Below, piece after piece: positions 47,765-59,295 of a stretch of 64,000 nucleotides of DNA (position 1 is the stretch's first letter; each line of letters opens with the position of its first letter). Position numbers and translations under genes: made by a program. The stretch comes from Symbiodinium natans. Lineage: Eukaryota > Sar > Dinophyceae > Suessiales > Symbiodiniaceae. The DNA lies in contig CAJNDS010000618.1 of the NCBI GenBank assembly GCA_905221605.1, positions 1 to 64,000 on the forward strand, in the 5' to 3' direction. The notes beneath the pieces are model-generated. The model was not told the origin of the DNA, did no database searches, and saw only the letters and a list, made by a program, of their open reading frames with translations.

Positions 47765-49210
47765 CAAAAAGGGTTATATTCTTGTTTCACTATACTGCTA
47801 CGTTGCTGTACTGTTGTTATATAAGTATATTCGTATAGTAAAGTTTTCAAGGTTACCTTTTGCTAGACAAGGTGAAAATACAACTGTTCCAGTTGGTCTG
47901 ATGAACAAACATTGCATGGCAACTATCGTTATAAGTAGGGTTATATGTAAGGGAAACTATCATAACCTCCATAAAGGTACTTCTAACCCTGCTTATAACT
48001 ACCCATGATTGCATCCTGCTTTAATGGCCAGGAAAATGTTAAAGGCATATGGTTTCAATGGCAAGGAAAGTTGCAAGATAAAGAAGGACAGGCAGCTACT
48101 GGGACAACCGACGCGCCGACAAAATCAGTTGTTGTAGAATTGGGGCCTCTTTCTTGGTTTTGGTAATGAGGGCGAGTTGAGTTCATTGAAGGTCAACTTG
48201 TTATTTGAAAAGCGATGACGGCCGGGGGTATTGGAAGAGGATGAGGGCAGCTTGTGGGTGCGGCAATATCAGAAGTTTGATAATCGGGGCTAGTTTTTTG
48301 GTTTGTAGATCTAGTTATATTTAATTGAACAAATGTTGTAACCAGGCTTGTTCGTGTATGTGTAACTAGGGCTAAAAACAACGACAACAACATTTCCGCC
48401 TTGAGCACGGAATCTGAATTGACCCGTCGGTTGTCCCAATAGCTGTCCGTCGTTCTCTTTCACTACTCTCTGGCCATGTCTAAGACTGAAGAGTAGTTCT
48501 TGAACATAGCCGGCCTCCAATTGTTAATCCAATGAGAGAGAGAGAGAGATAGAGAGACCATCTACTTACTTTACTAGGGGGGGACTAATAGAATTGCGAA
48601 GCGTATGTTTTTATCAGTGGTGTTCATGCAAAACAGGAGGGGGCATGTATTAGTTGAAAGGGCCACTTGTTTGATGTTGTTGCAATGCATATAACTAGCC
48701 CAAACAACATAGCCCCTGACCGCTATCATCAAGCTGAATTGAAACTTGATGAGTTTTTTTATGTTACATGGTTAAAAACCATGTGTTTGAAGCCTAGCCA
48801 AGCATGTTTAGCTATCATTATGTTCATAGCGACTGGCCTCATCCAACTGAACAACAATACCTGCATTGGCTTCATGAGCAAACTTATACAAAAAAAGACT
48901 ACTTTTGGTTTGGCAAATTCCCCTCAAGCTCAAACTGTAAATCGCTTCAAGAATTAGGTTAACATGCTTGCAGGTCAGCTAGTTCAATTACTTACACGAT
49001 TTTGCCGGCCGGTTTAGATTTAAATGCAAGTCATAGTTTACGCTAATTAGGCCATAGCCCAATGACCCTGAAACACACCATGGAATAAAGCGTCAGGCCC
49101 CAACCCTCCTGAATTTTGAATAGTTATACTTCCCGCTCCCTTAACACGGAATACCAGGCTTATCGGACGAAGGGGGTAAATTAGGGGCTGGAATCGTGTT
49201 GGCTTTCCAC
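47765..49210. other. AT-rich island, no gene recognised
   Basis: Base composition is clearly richer in A+T than the rest. A + strand frame at 48667-48957 (97 codons) is open but has no known motif. A (GA)n-type run is near 48535-48560. Origin unknown: it may be an inserted element or a slowly decaying intron. Confidence 0.4.
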
Positions 49211-49249
49211 TAATGGCCACTTTCTGCTCAGCAGGGGCCCCAAAACCAA

Positions 49250-49740
49250 CGACCGAAAAACCAAACCCTCAGGGAGAACAACAGAGACGAGTTCTCAGAT
49301 TCTCTCCGGACGGTTGGCTGTTCGGTTTTTGGTTTGGGGCCTGCTGGCAAACCCTGTGTTTTCGCTTCTTCCTCGAGTTGTGTTTTGCATTTTGTGGGGT
49401 TGGAATGAAGGGAAGCCCACCCGAAGCCACAAAGCCAAGCAAGCTTGAGGAAAAACCACAGTAGAAAAAAGGAAGAGTTTGAGATCTGCCTGGAGGTTTG
49501 GCTTTTTTGCTTTTGTTTTGGGGACTGCTGGCAACCCGTTCGGTTTGGTAGTTTCCTCGGGTGGTGTTTTGTATTTTGGTTTTGGTTGAAGTTCACGAAG
49601 GGAAACCACCAGAAACCAGCAAAAATGCAAAGAAAAAAAAAAAACAAACTCCATGAACAACCAAAAGCAAACGAAACTAAACGAGTTCGGAGATTCTTCT
49701 TGGGGATTTGGTTCTTGGTTCTTGGTTTTCCCCTAAACCC
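49250..49740. repeat. Imperfect tandem repeat of about 187 bp
   Basis: Two and a half diverged units. GGTTTGGGGCCTGCTGGCAA at about 49333 corresponds to GTTTTGGGGACTGCTGGCAA at about 49517, and the GAGTTCTCAGATTCTC block recurs as GAGTTCGGAGATTCTTC. Long open frames on both strands here reflect the T/G and A/C bias. Confidence 0.65.
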
Positions 49741-49770
49741 CAAACCCTTCATCACCGTGTTTCAATAGAG

Positions 49771-49908
49771 AGTACGTAAGTAGAGGTAGAGGTCGAGGTA
49801 GACGTAGACGTAGACGTCGAGGTACAGGTAGAGGTAGAGGTAGCAGTAGAAGCAGAAGCAGAAGTAGAACTAGAAGTAGAAGTAGAAGTAGAAGGAAGTA
49901 CGTAAGTA
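49771..49908 (+). repeat. GTAGAG/GTAGAA hexanucleotide array between 12-bp direct repeats
   Basis: About eighteen 6-bp units, bounded by AGTACGTAAGTA at 49771-49782 and 49897-49908. Confidence 0.85.
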
Positions 49909-52727
49909 AGCAACCTGACTCTGTCTTGGCTGAGGCTTTGAGGGTGGTGAAGCGGCGGTTGGCGGACATCGACGCCAAGCTTTATAGTGACACGAACGAG
50001 GCTGAACAGGCCACCTTGCCGAGGGCTTGACACGGTTTGCCAAGAATCGGCTTTGACATCTCACCGGCACGGGCTAAGTTGCTGGAAACGCCGGACCCCA
50101 CGGTATGTTTCGAAACATTGGTCCCATTTGACGATCTTGGCGGACGTGTCGTCTTGACAGACCTAGACCTTAAACCCCTAGACCCTAAACAATCAGCAGA
50201 CCTCCAGCAATGGGACTGCGCAGGTGGATTTCCGCGTCAAGCGCAAGGAGACCCGGCCGATGCGAACAAATTGGTTGATTCGTGTGGGGGTTCCCGAAAT
50301 AGGGGGCTTGGCTTTGGCTTTACACAGCTCCATCCGGTCCATCGCGCCACCGGTGCGACCGATTGTGAGTCGCTCGCTTGTACGAAGGAGTGGGACATTC
50401 TCTTGGCTGCTGACTTTGATGCGCCTCAAAACAATGTGGCTTCCAGCGATTGGCAGCACGAGAAGCTGCGGCGAATCTTGGATGTGCATAACGTCGTGCT
50501 ATTTCCAAGCTGCTCTGCAAGTGACTGCAAGTGCAATTGTCATTTAAATTTGATTGGTCTTCTGTCTCAGGAAAGCTGTTGAATGAGAAGAACAAGCAGT
50601 TCATCGAGCAGTACGACAGGACTCCACAGATGTGGTTGATTGCCTACCAGGCGTTCGTCGGCCCAACATGCCTGGCGTGGGCTCCCTGTACAGGGGTAGG
50701 TTGAAACATAATTTATATTTGTATTTCCCTCAATCCTGATATAATCCTTATTAAGCCAGAAAGATGTAATTTGTTTAAATCATAGGGCCTCCAAACCTAC
50801 CCCAGTGTACCAGCCCTTGCCCCTGAAATCTTTGAGTTTGAGACTCGCAATGACTTTTCATCATCCTTCATATCAACTGATGTTGATTTATCTACTTTCA
50901 TTGATAACATATTATTATCATTATCATTATTATTATTAATATTAACGATATCATTATTATTCTTAAATATTTCACAATTTTTTAAATATTTTATACCTTT
51001 TAATATTTTAATTCTAAGACCTAAACCTTAACCCTAAACCCTAAACCCCAAACCCCAAACCCTAAACCAAAGCTCTCGCAAGAGCTCCAGAGCTAGCATG
51101 GATCCAGGAAGCTACAGCAGCTTGCTGAACAGGTGAAGGCATCTTGGCAGCCCCATCAGCCATCCGCCGGACAGAGTTCAAAAGTCGTTTGTTTCAGAGT
51201 TTTTGTAGCGGACAGCCCCCAGAATGTATCTTGAGAACGAGGGTGAATTCAATCCTCAAAACCCCAAAACCCCCAAAACCAAAGGTTAATCGAACAGCAA
51301 GCAAATTCGAGCCCGAACGGAGCAGTTCACCAAAGCTAGCCGGAAATACATCTCCCTTAATCGATCTTAATGGCCCAAGCCTCATAAAGGCCAAAGCCTG
51401 AGATTCTGCTCCCTTGGCTTTGTTGGAGGTGAAGAAGCGCCGCAGTACGAAAAAACTGAAGGAGCCAGAGGAGGAAAAGATGCCAACCGAGACTGGGCCC
51501 TTGGAGGCACGCTTCACTTGTGGTGCAGAGCTCCGTCTAGACAAAAACATGTACATGTACATTAAGTTTTTCAAATATGTTTTGAGGCGTATGTTTTTCC
51601 TAGATCCTGCAATCTGTTCTGCACCAGAAAGTGCAGACAAATGCACATGCACCATATTTTGTTAAGACATAGCTTGAGGTATACATATACACACATATAT
51701 ATATATATCTATACTTTTTTTTGTTTATATACATTATGCGATATTATATATATATATATATTTATTTATTTATTTATTTTATTCTCTTATTTATTTGTTG
51801 TTTGTGTATAGTCTGTTCTGCCTCAGGAAGACGAGCAAGAGGACAAGGAAGACATCGACCCTGAGGAGGACATCACGTGCCGATGTTAGCCAGCCATCCG
51901 TCGCCGACACTTCTATGTCACCTTTACTCTCCCTTGTGGTCAGAAGCTATCCCCCCTTGCCTTGTGGCGACCCCCCCCCCCCTTATGATGTTCAAAAAGA
52001 CTCAATAGGTGCAGAGCTCCGCAATTCCATCTCAAACGTGTTCATCCGCATCCTGCGAAAAGGTGCCGCAGACTCCTCAGCCCCTTTCCTGTTGTTCAGG
52101 CATTTAGCCGCTTAGCCTTGGCTGGACCGATACCCTCTCTTTCAATTCAAGATTCGCAGCCCATGTGTGTGCGTGGGCGATCCCGTCATCATGGTTTGGT
52201 TTGGGAGTCTTCCTCACTTCAGGTGGTGCAACAATTGTTGGGAAAGAGGTCTTCGAGTCCCAAAATTGCCCGAGAGGGATATGCGTATCCTGAACAGGAT
52301 CCCGGAAACATCAAGTTTTTCAGCACAAGACCTGCGCGCTGGGGATAAGCTGTTTCGATAAAATAGCTTCCACCCAAGTAATTCTCAGTGCCCCGCGCCA
52401 GTGCGATCTCCTGTTGTCTCGCCCGTGGTCACACCGTCAACTGGTTCCCTAGACGGCTCCTTTGCCACAGGAAGAAACCTCCGAACCTCTGGAAGAGCCA
52501 ACGGGCAGCGAGCTGCGGCAAGAAGTGGAAGAGGCCGGTGAGAGATTTCAACAGCTTCGCGAACAAAAAGGACTTGCCTACTTCGTGTTGTTCTACCCGA
52601 CCATACAAAACCTAAAACACCTGATTGAGCACCCTTCAGTTCGGTTGAGTCTGGATTGTTGGGCCCGGGGTAAGACTTCGACACAAGACAGCCCCCCCCC
52701 CCCCCCCCCCCCTCCTCCTCCCTGAAG
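49909..52727 (+). other. Candidate upstream exons of the TTLL gene
   Basis: Exon-like + strand segments lie between AT-rich or repeat-containing stretches. They include 49914-50029 (SVLAEALRVVKRRLADIDAK), about 50390-50490 (EWDILLAADFDAPQ), 50578-50690 (LLNEKNKQFIEQYDRTPQMW), 51402-51560 (Lys/Glu-rich), 51825-51885 (acidic, EDEQEDKEDIDPEED) and 52462-52545 (EETSEPLEEPTGSELRQEV). Several are bounded by AG| acceptors. I could not join them in phase with certainty, nor show that they belong to the downstream gene. TA-rich runs are at 50880-51000 and 51680-51780. Confidence 0.35.
52692..52712 (+). repeat. Poly-C tract used as polypyrimidine tract
   Basis: A run of C followed by TCCTCCTCCCTGAAG directly before the first recognised TTLL exon, a plausible branch/pyrimidine region of the preceding intron. 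Confidence 0.6.
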
Positions 52728-55403
52728 GTCGTGGAGTCTTTGAAGCAGCACCCGCAGTTCGACCTGAACCAGCGCAATGTTTGGATCCTGCCTCCTGGCT
52801 GCAAGTACCCCTGCACAGTGAGGAAAGCACACCATGGCTTCTAAACGTGATATACTTAGAGCTTGGGATGTTCCCCCGTATACTCTTGCAGTCCTTAAGA
52901 GGGACTTTCGTACCCCAGATTTGATCCCTTATGACTGTTAGTATCAGGGGGAACATCCCAACTTATGGCAGAAGCTTCTGTCCCAATGCTGGGAGCCGCA
53001 TGAAGCGGGTACTCGTAGCATCTGATCAACTCCAAGGTCTAAAGACGCTGACATACACTAGGGTTTAGGGTTGAGGGTTTAGGGTTTAGGGTTTAGGCTG
53101 CATTACATAAAGATGCGGACCATGAAGATGCCGCCGGACACTGCGAAACGTGCCAGCCGAAATCCTCCGGTGCTGAGGAAGCCCGCCAACAGCCTGCGTG
53201 GACACGGCATCATCGCGGCTAGGCTGAGATAGTCTTTGAAGCTCCATTGGGTCCTGAATCTCGAAGGCTTCCCTGTTCGAAACAGGGCGGAACTTACAGC
53301 TCGCTGATTGAAGCCCAAGGTGGAAAATGATCTGGACAGGATCTTCCAACAAGCACGCAACAAGACGTGCACGTACGTGTGTCAGCCACTCTGCCGCAAT
53401 CAGCTGGATGGCCTGGCTTGCTGTTCAGTTTCCCTACCTCATCTGTTCGACAACGTACTGTGCTGCATGTTACTAAGGAAATATATCGAGAATCCTTTGC
53501 TGAGTCTTGGCTGCTGTACGCAGGAGCTAGTCAGAGCACAGCCGTTTGGACACAGTTCTTGGGTCTAGAATCCTAGGATCGGCGCTCGGAAGCATGACAT
53601 CCGACAGTGGGTCCTGGTGACCTCCTTGAATCCGCTGACGATCTACTTCTACAGCGAGTGCTTCCCGGAGATCCCAACGAGTAATTAGTAAATCAGACTT
53701 GGCTTCGCAACTAACACAGTAAGCGCTTCAATAATGGATCTTGGCAAAGTTAACGAAATAGCTGCAAGCAGCACGACGAGACCAGCGGCAGTGTTGCCTG
53801 GCGGTCTTGTCATGCTTGAGCTGAAAGCTCGTCTGCGTAGATGGACCCCCGTAAGATTCTGCAGGCTACATTCGCATTGCAGCGAACGAGTACACTCTGG
53901 ACGACTTTGCAGACCGCCGAAATCTCAGTCAAGTTGCTGCAAACCCGTCTGTGGGGCATTGTTGCATACAGTATGGTGTCATCACGTGAACCAGCCAAGC
54001 TGCAGCTTCAAACCTGTCCCTAGGCTTCACGCACCTGACACACACGATCATCATGAAGCACCATCCGAAGCTCGACAAGGAATCTGGGCCCTGCGCCAAC
54101 CGACTTTTTTTTGGGGCAGCGAAGGGTGAGAGATTGGATTTGCGCATTGCGGGCTCCGATTACACAACCAAGGAACTATAACCCGGACGATGAAGACTGG
54201 CGCTGCCAATGGACCCAGGACCCGACTTCACGTCATTCTCCATGCGGTGAGGGCTTGCACTTAGTCCCTGGACAGACGTGAGGCTGCAAAGTGCCATGCT
54301 GGTTGTTTATCCAGAAATGTCCAGAACAGGAGAGATACCGGCGGCTCTTGCATGAGTCGTCTGGTCGGGATGTCTGGACCGAGAAGGCAGCAAGAACTTG
54401 CGGTTCAGACGAAGTTGGCCGCTGGCGCGGCATTGCGAAGCCCCACCTGGGGTTCCTGCACGAAACAGCGACATCAGAAGTGCATCATAGGGATAAATCA
54501 ATATTTTGAATGTGTTGGAGTTGGGAAGGGGGAAGGGGGCAGCAAGCGCCAGACTGTGCGTTTCTGGTGACCCTAAACCCTAAACCCCCTAGACCCCCCT
54601 AAACCCTAAACCCCAAACCCCCTAAACCCTAAACCCGAAGCAGCCGTCACAGTGCCGGAGCAGCACCGCAAAGCAGGTGCGGCCGGCCATGCAGCAAGTG
54701 GTCATTGCCTCGTTGCAGAGCGTGGCCGAGGTCTTGTCCAGGCAGCCTGCATCACACCACCCTCTATACTACACCCCCTAGGTTCCCCCCTTAAACAACC
54801 TTAATTAGACTTAAGTATCCCTAAAGATGGAGGGAACCTAGGGTAGAGAACCCTAAACCCTAAACACTCACCCTGAGTGCTACCCTCGACACAGTCACCC
54901 TCGGCTTCACTCAGCCCTGTCAAGTTGAGTCGGGCTCATGACACAGGTTTATGCTATGTAGGCTCAGAAACGAAAAGCCGTAGCTGGCATCCGGGAGCTG
55001 TCACGCTCAAGCCCACAGGCCACAAAACTCCTCCTGCAGCTTTCAGCTTTTCGGCTATGACTTCATGGTGCCCCTGGCTTGCTTGCCATAGTCTTTGGTT
55101 CCAGATGCACCAGACTCTTCATGGCCTGCCATGACAACTGGCATTCGGTTTACTTTGTACTAGTAGTGCCAGTTCTCTTAGTGATTGACGGTCTGCGAAT
55201 AGCTTGGGGACCGGGGTGGGGTTTCGTATGGTGGGTTGGGAGGTTCGGCATGTTTTTATAGTACTGTACAAACTTGCTCAAGGAGTAAGAGTTGACTGCC
55301 AGGCAGCTTTGCCAAGAACAATACGAATGGCAGGTGGATGCAGACTACAACGTCTGGTTGCTGGAGGTCAATGTGGCCTGGCATCCATCGCATCCCAGCA
55401 CAG
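52728..55403 (+). CDS. Tubulin--tyrosine ligase-like (TTLL3/8-type) protein, partial, 11 exons
   Basis: Eleven exons join in phase: 52728-52789, 53178-53217, 53314-53384, 53478-53501, 53577-53659, 53865-53915, 54024-54087, 54173-54246, 54325-54386, 54674-54741 and 55303-55403. The joined protein carries the TTL ATP-grasp core in order: [23 protein letters not shown] followed by [57 protein letters not shown], a [16 protein letters not shown] helix, and [20 protein letters not shown] after the DIRQW motif favours the TTLL3/8 glycylase branch. Such enzymes add amino acids to tubulin of axonemes. Introns are 75-561 bp: eight begin GC, one GA, one GT; all end AG, mostly AG|G. A MITE and telomere-like tracts lie in introns. 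Start and end exons are not found. Individual splice points are inferred from phase and family consensus. Confidence 0.82.
52863..52961. mobile_element. MITE-like element, family A (copy 3), inside a TTLL intron
   Basis: Ends TTGGGATGTTCCCCC / GGGGGAACATCCCAA, same family as 6929-7031 and 42078-42177. It sits in the 388-bp intron 52790-53177. No clear target duplication. Confidence 0.72.
53060..53098 (+). repeat. Telomere-like tract inside a TTLL intron
   Basis: Five TTTAGGG-type units in the same intron as the family A element. Confidence 0.75.
54571..54636 (-). repeat. Telomere-like tract inside a TTLL intron
   Basis: CCCTAAA units mixed with CCCCCTAGA and CCCCAAA, within intron 54387-54673. 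Confidence 0.75.
54769..54849. mobile_element. MITE-like element in the last identified TTLL intron
   Basis: Inverted ends around CCCCCTAGGTTCCCCCC and GGAGGGAACCTAGGG, AT-rich centre, about 80 bp, within intron 54742-55302. Confidence 0.55.
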
Positions 55404-56125
55404 GTAGGCTTGGTAGGCCCTCACGCCAATTCCTGCCGAACCTTGGCGTCCGAAGTGCCGTAAAAAAGATGCACTCAGGACATTCCGCTCATGCAGGCAT
55501 GTGGGCCGGTGACCAGCCGTCTATGCGATTCTTGCTGCTCGGCGAGCACTATTGGTCCCCCTTCCGAGATTCAGCTTCAGGAAACCGAAACTCGGCCCTG
55601 GACGAGTTGAAACAAAGAGAACTTTGATCCCCGGCCACCCAAACAACTTTCCCAACTTGACTCAGGGGTCCGAACGCTACTATTCCGTCATCAAGTTGAT
55701 GGGGGGAGGGGGGGTAATGGGGGGGGGGGGAATATGAATCAGAACACCACATTATCCTGCAAGAAAGCCATAATTAGGCTGACTCATAATGACTCGCAAG
55801 ATCTTTCTTATCTCCTCAGGCCGGGACAACTCAGAAAATCAAAGCCAATCAAGTATGCTGTGCTGCGCCGAAAGCCGCAATTGTCAAGGTGTCCGCGATG
55901 CAATCAGCGTGGTCATTGATGGGCCCGGTCCAGACAGGCAGCGTGTAGGAACTTGCTCACCTTGACTTTCATGTTGCCACATATGTATACTGCTCACAAC
56001 TGGTATTTCTCTTTCCTTTTCATCTGATTCAGTGCGTATAGTCATGAGCTCGAGACCTGTGCGTAACGTGGGGCTATTATGACTGCTGGACTTGTGTGCT
56101 GTTCTTCCTAGCTTCCCAGACCTCT
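55404..56125. other. Downstream of the last TTLL exon, unassigned
   Basis: At least one more TTLL exon is expected after the GT donor at 55404, but I cannot identify it. A G-rich run is at 55699-55732. Confidence 0.4.
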
Positions 56126-56126
56126 G

Positions 56127-56232
56127 GGAGGATCCAAAAAAGTAGATCCTCTAAGGGTGCCTAACACTTGACCCAAAAAGTAGTATAGTGACTAGTGTAT
56201 CATTTGGGGATTCTACTTTTTGGATCCTCCCA
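56127..56232. mobile_element. Short inverted-repeat element, complete copy (GGATCC-end family)
   Basis: GGGAGGATCCAAAAAAGTAG at the left and CTACTTTTTGGATCCTCCC at the right, nearly perfect inverses of 19 bp. About 106 bp, non-coding. Confidence 0.75.
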
Positions 56233-56365
56233 CATTTGGGTTGCAACATAATTTCCTTCGGTCAACCCTAAACCCTGGGAGCCACAACAGGCGTGAGCCT
56301 GCCGAGCAGGGCACTCTGAAGTTTGAGCTCATCCATGAAGGACCAAAGCCCCTTTGGCCAAAGGT

Positions 56366-56484
56366 TCACATGGGGGTTTGCGATATGAGGGGTACCTTTT
56401 TGGGGTTTTTATTATCAAGAGATCCTACTAACCTACTATTTGGCGTCTACACTCGAGGTCCCTTATGATCGTCAACCCCCACAT
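56366..56484. mobile_element. Short inverted-repeat element (GGGGGTTTACGA family)
   Basis: Left end ACATGGGGGTTTGCGAT and right end ATCGTCAACCCCCACAT are near-inverses. Confidence 0.6.
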
Positions 56485-56863
56485 GGCCCAAAAAAGGGTG
56501 GTCACAGTCGTGACTCGTGGCACAATGTGGCACAGAGACGCCAAGCTAAGGATCCCCAAGCTTCCTGGGCTCCATGCCGTGTCCTGGCAGCACGTGTTCG
56601 GCATCACTCAGAGTTCTCAGGGCTCATCTGGAGTTCCGAGAGCCGCATCGCATGTACACATATGTGTCGGACACACACACATGCAACCCCACACCTCCAC
56701 AAAGCAGCTTTCCTGGACTTTCCTGTGGCACATCGCTTGCCTTCCATGGGCTCTTGCGTGATCTCAATGCCAGGGCGTGGACCTGTCCATCGAGGGCCAG
56801 AAGGTCAGCTTGCCAAAGAAGGCAGCAGGCCTGGTTCCCGTGGTGCCGGGCTTGCTGTCGGGG

Positions 56864-57042
56864 ACCCTAAACCCTACAAACCCTATAAACCCTATAAACC
56901 CTGTAAACCCTATAAACCCTATAAACCCCATAAACCCGATAAACCCTATAACCCCCATAAACCCCATAAACCCTATAAAGCCTATAAACCCCATAAACCC
57001 TATAAACCCTATTAACCCTATAAACCCTATAAACCCTAAACC
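56864..57042 (-). repeat. 10-bp array CCCTATAAAC, telomere-like derivative
   Basis: About sixteen units of CCCTATAAAC with variants (CCCTGTAAAC, CCCCATAAAC, CCCGATAAAC), beginning and ending in CCCTAAA. The open NPINPI-type frame across it is an artefact. Confidence 0.85.
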
Positions 57043-57053
57043 GCTCGTTCCTC

Positions 57054-57200
57054 TTCTTCCGTGGTCTTCATCAACCCTAACCCTGAAACCCTTAAACCCT
57101 TAAACCCTAACCCCTAAACCCTAACCCCTAAACCCTGAACCCTAAACCCTGAACCCTAAACCCTAAACCCCAAAAACCCTATTCTTCCGTGGTCTTCATC
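57054..57200. repeat. Telomere-like array inside a perfect 19-bp direct repeat
   Basis: CCCTAAA-type units (57073-57181) lie between two exact copies of TTCTTCCGTGGTCTTCATC (57054-57072 and 57182-57200). The flanks look like a target duplication created when the tract was inserted. Confidence 0.85.
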
Positions 57201-57282
57201 GTCAGGCACACCGCAGCCTTCTCCACACAGCCTGGTTCGACTCAGTGCCCGGCGGGTGCAGGCATCCGTGAGCTCCGGGATG

Positions 57283-57373
57283 CTTGGGGTTTGGATTTTG
57301 GGGTTTAGGGTATAGGGTTTGGGGTTTAGGGTTTCGGGTTAGGGTTTAGGGTTTAGGGTTTAGGGTTTAGGGT
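57283..57373 (+). repeat. Interstitial telomere-like tract
   Basis: TTTAGGG with TTTGGGG and TTTCGGG variants. Confidence 0.8.
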
Positions 57374-59000
57374 GTCTTGCCGAGGCGAGTTTTGTTTAGG
57401 TCCCATTTCGCGAAGATCCGCAGATAGCTGTCGCACAATGCTTGTGCTCAGCTTGGCATCCCCCCCCCCCGATTTCAGAAATGCAGCGCTTCACCTCCCA
57501 AGCGAAGAAATTGATGGGAGAAGGGTTTAGGGTTTTGGGAGAGCGTGCCTGCGGCAAGATTGCGTGCCCCTGACCTCTTCACTTTAACTTCCTGGGAGTC
57601 TCCAGAACCCCCGTGCTGTCACTGTAGCTGTTGATACATTGCCTCGGTGGAGCCTTAATACATGAACTTGGAGGCATTGTGAGCTATCCGGGCCAGGAGC
57701 TTCAAGACTTGGTTGACCGGAGGCGTCATCGCGAAGACCAGGAGGGGGAGCTTCGAAACGGTCATGAACACTTCGACACTGATCCCTAAACCCTAAACCC
57801 TAAAGCCTGATGTCTTCATGTGTGGCGACCGCAGGTGTTTCAATTAGTCTTCTTGGCTTTCAGGAAGTCCAGAAGAAAGCCCGCCAGCAACGACTGCGGC
57901 GACTGGCTTGCAACAAACTGCTGCATGTGGTCACGAAGTCACTATGAAGCCTGCCCTTATGCTGTAGAAAGTCGCTTCATGCTTTGTTCGCCTCGCCCCG
58001 CTACGTGAGCACCATCCAAGGCGGCTCCTGGCTAAGAAACTCCTCGGCCGGTCTCTTAAAGCCTTAAGAGGAAAAGTGGGGGGGACGGGCGGGGGTGGGG
58101 CAGATGCAGATGCAGAGTTATTTAGTCTGGCATTCGCAGACCGCAGTCGGTACGTTCAGACGGAGCTTGTGAAGTATTTCAGGTCCGAAAAGCACGTCAT
58201 CCCCTTGTTTGAACGACTGGAAGGCTCGGCCATGCCTCAACGGATTCGATGGGTGCACCATGGCATACACGGAGAAGTTGTGAGGGGGTAGTTTCCGACA
58301 TTCGGGTCCCTTTTTTGGGCATTATAAGGCGGCACCCTTTAAGTAAGTGATCTCAAAAAGAGAGCCGAATTTTGAGAGCTACCCAGATGCAGAGCCTTAA
58401 ACTCACAAGAACCTTCGAAGTGCAGAGGCCATGCAGTCGGACGGAGATGAGCCAGCAGCCATGGTCGTTGATGGAGGCAGCTGGCGTTTTTTGGGGTTTA
58501 GGGTTTGGGTTTAGGGTTTAGGGTTTAGGGTATTCTTCATGACTCGCATCATGAAGTTGGGCAGGCCAACCTCCGTCGTCGCGCCACACCTGATGCTGCA
58601 GCTTTTTTCAGGCCTTCAGAGGAGGAGAGCAGGTCCATACTGTAGCATGGAAACCTGTTTAGGGTTGAGGGTTGAGGGTTGAGGGTTTAGAGACCACCCT
58701 GAAGGCAGATGTCACGCATCAGCAGATCCAACGAAGAATGAGTTCGGGCAAGGGGACGCCCCTGGCCAAAGTTGCCAAAACAGACTCAAAGGCCGTTCTC
58801 GGTTTCACTCTCCGCGACATGCATGTCATACTGCAAAGTAATATATACATAGATATGTATACATATATATATATACACTATGTAGTAGATGAAGCCAACA
58901 TGGTCCTAAAGATGAAGTGTGCTTCTGGCCTGGCAACAAGGGCACGGAGCCTGCAAGAGAAGATCTGAGCCACCTGAAAGACAGAGAGAGCGATGAGATC
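57374..59000. other. Gene-poor stretch
   Basis: Telomere-like tracts at 57786-57804 and 58492-58530. A + strand frame at 58100-58291 (ELFSLAFADRSRYVQTELVK...) is exon-like but unassigned. A TA-rich run is at 58842-58880. Confidence 0.35.
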
Positions 59001-59295
59001 ATACGGGCATTTCCCAAAAAGCGGTACCCCCTTTTCTACCCCAAATAGAAGGGAATCCCTTCAAGGGACAGCCAAAAAGGGTACCCCTGTTCTCGGAAAT
59101 CCCTAAGCCCTAAACCCCATTATCTGAACCTTGAATGCCTCGCCTGGCTTGTCCGAGTGTGAGCGATTAAACCCCATTTATGCAAGGTCGAGAAGACCAA
59201 AGAAAAATACCTCTGCAAGGACGAAGTCCGATGTTTCACACGGTGCCAGGCTGCGTCGTTGACGAGGCACGGCGAGGAGATAAAATGGGAGCCAG

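Noticed and set aside
56577-56592. A further hairpin of the element's family outside the element (TGCC-GTGTCCT-GGCA)
   Set aside because: It shares the loop and a four-base stem but lacks the bulged G and CGCG outer stem; chance match cannot be excluded.
56440-57103. NPINPI / YKPYKP repeat 'proteins'
   Set aside because: Direct translation of the CCCTATAAAC array in three frames.
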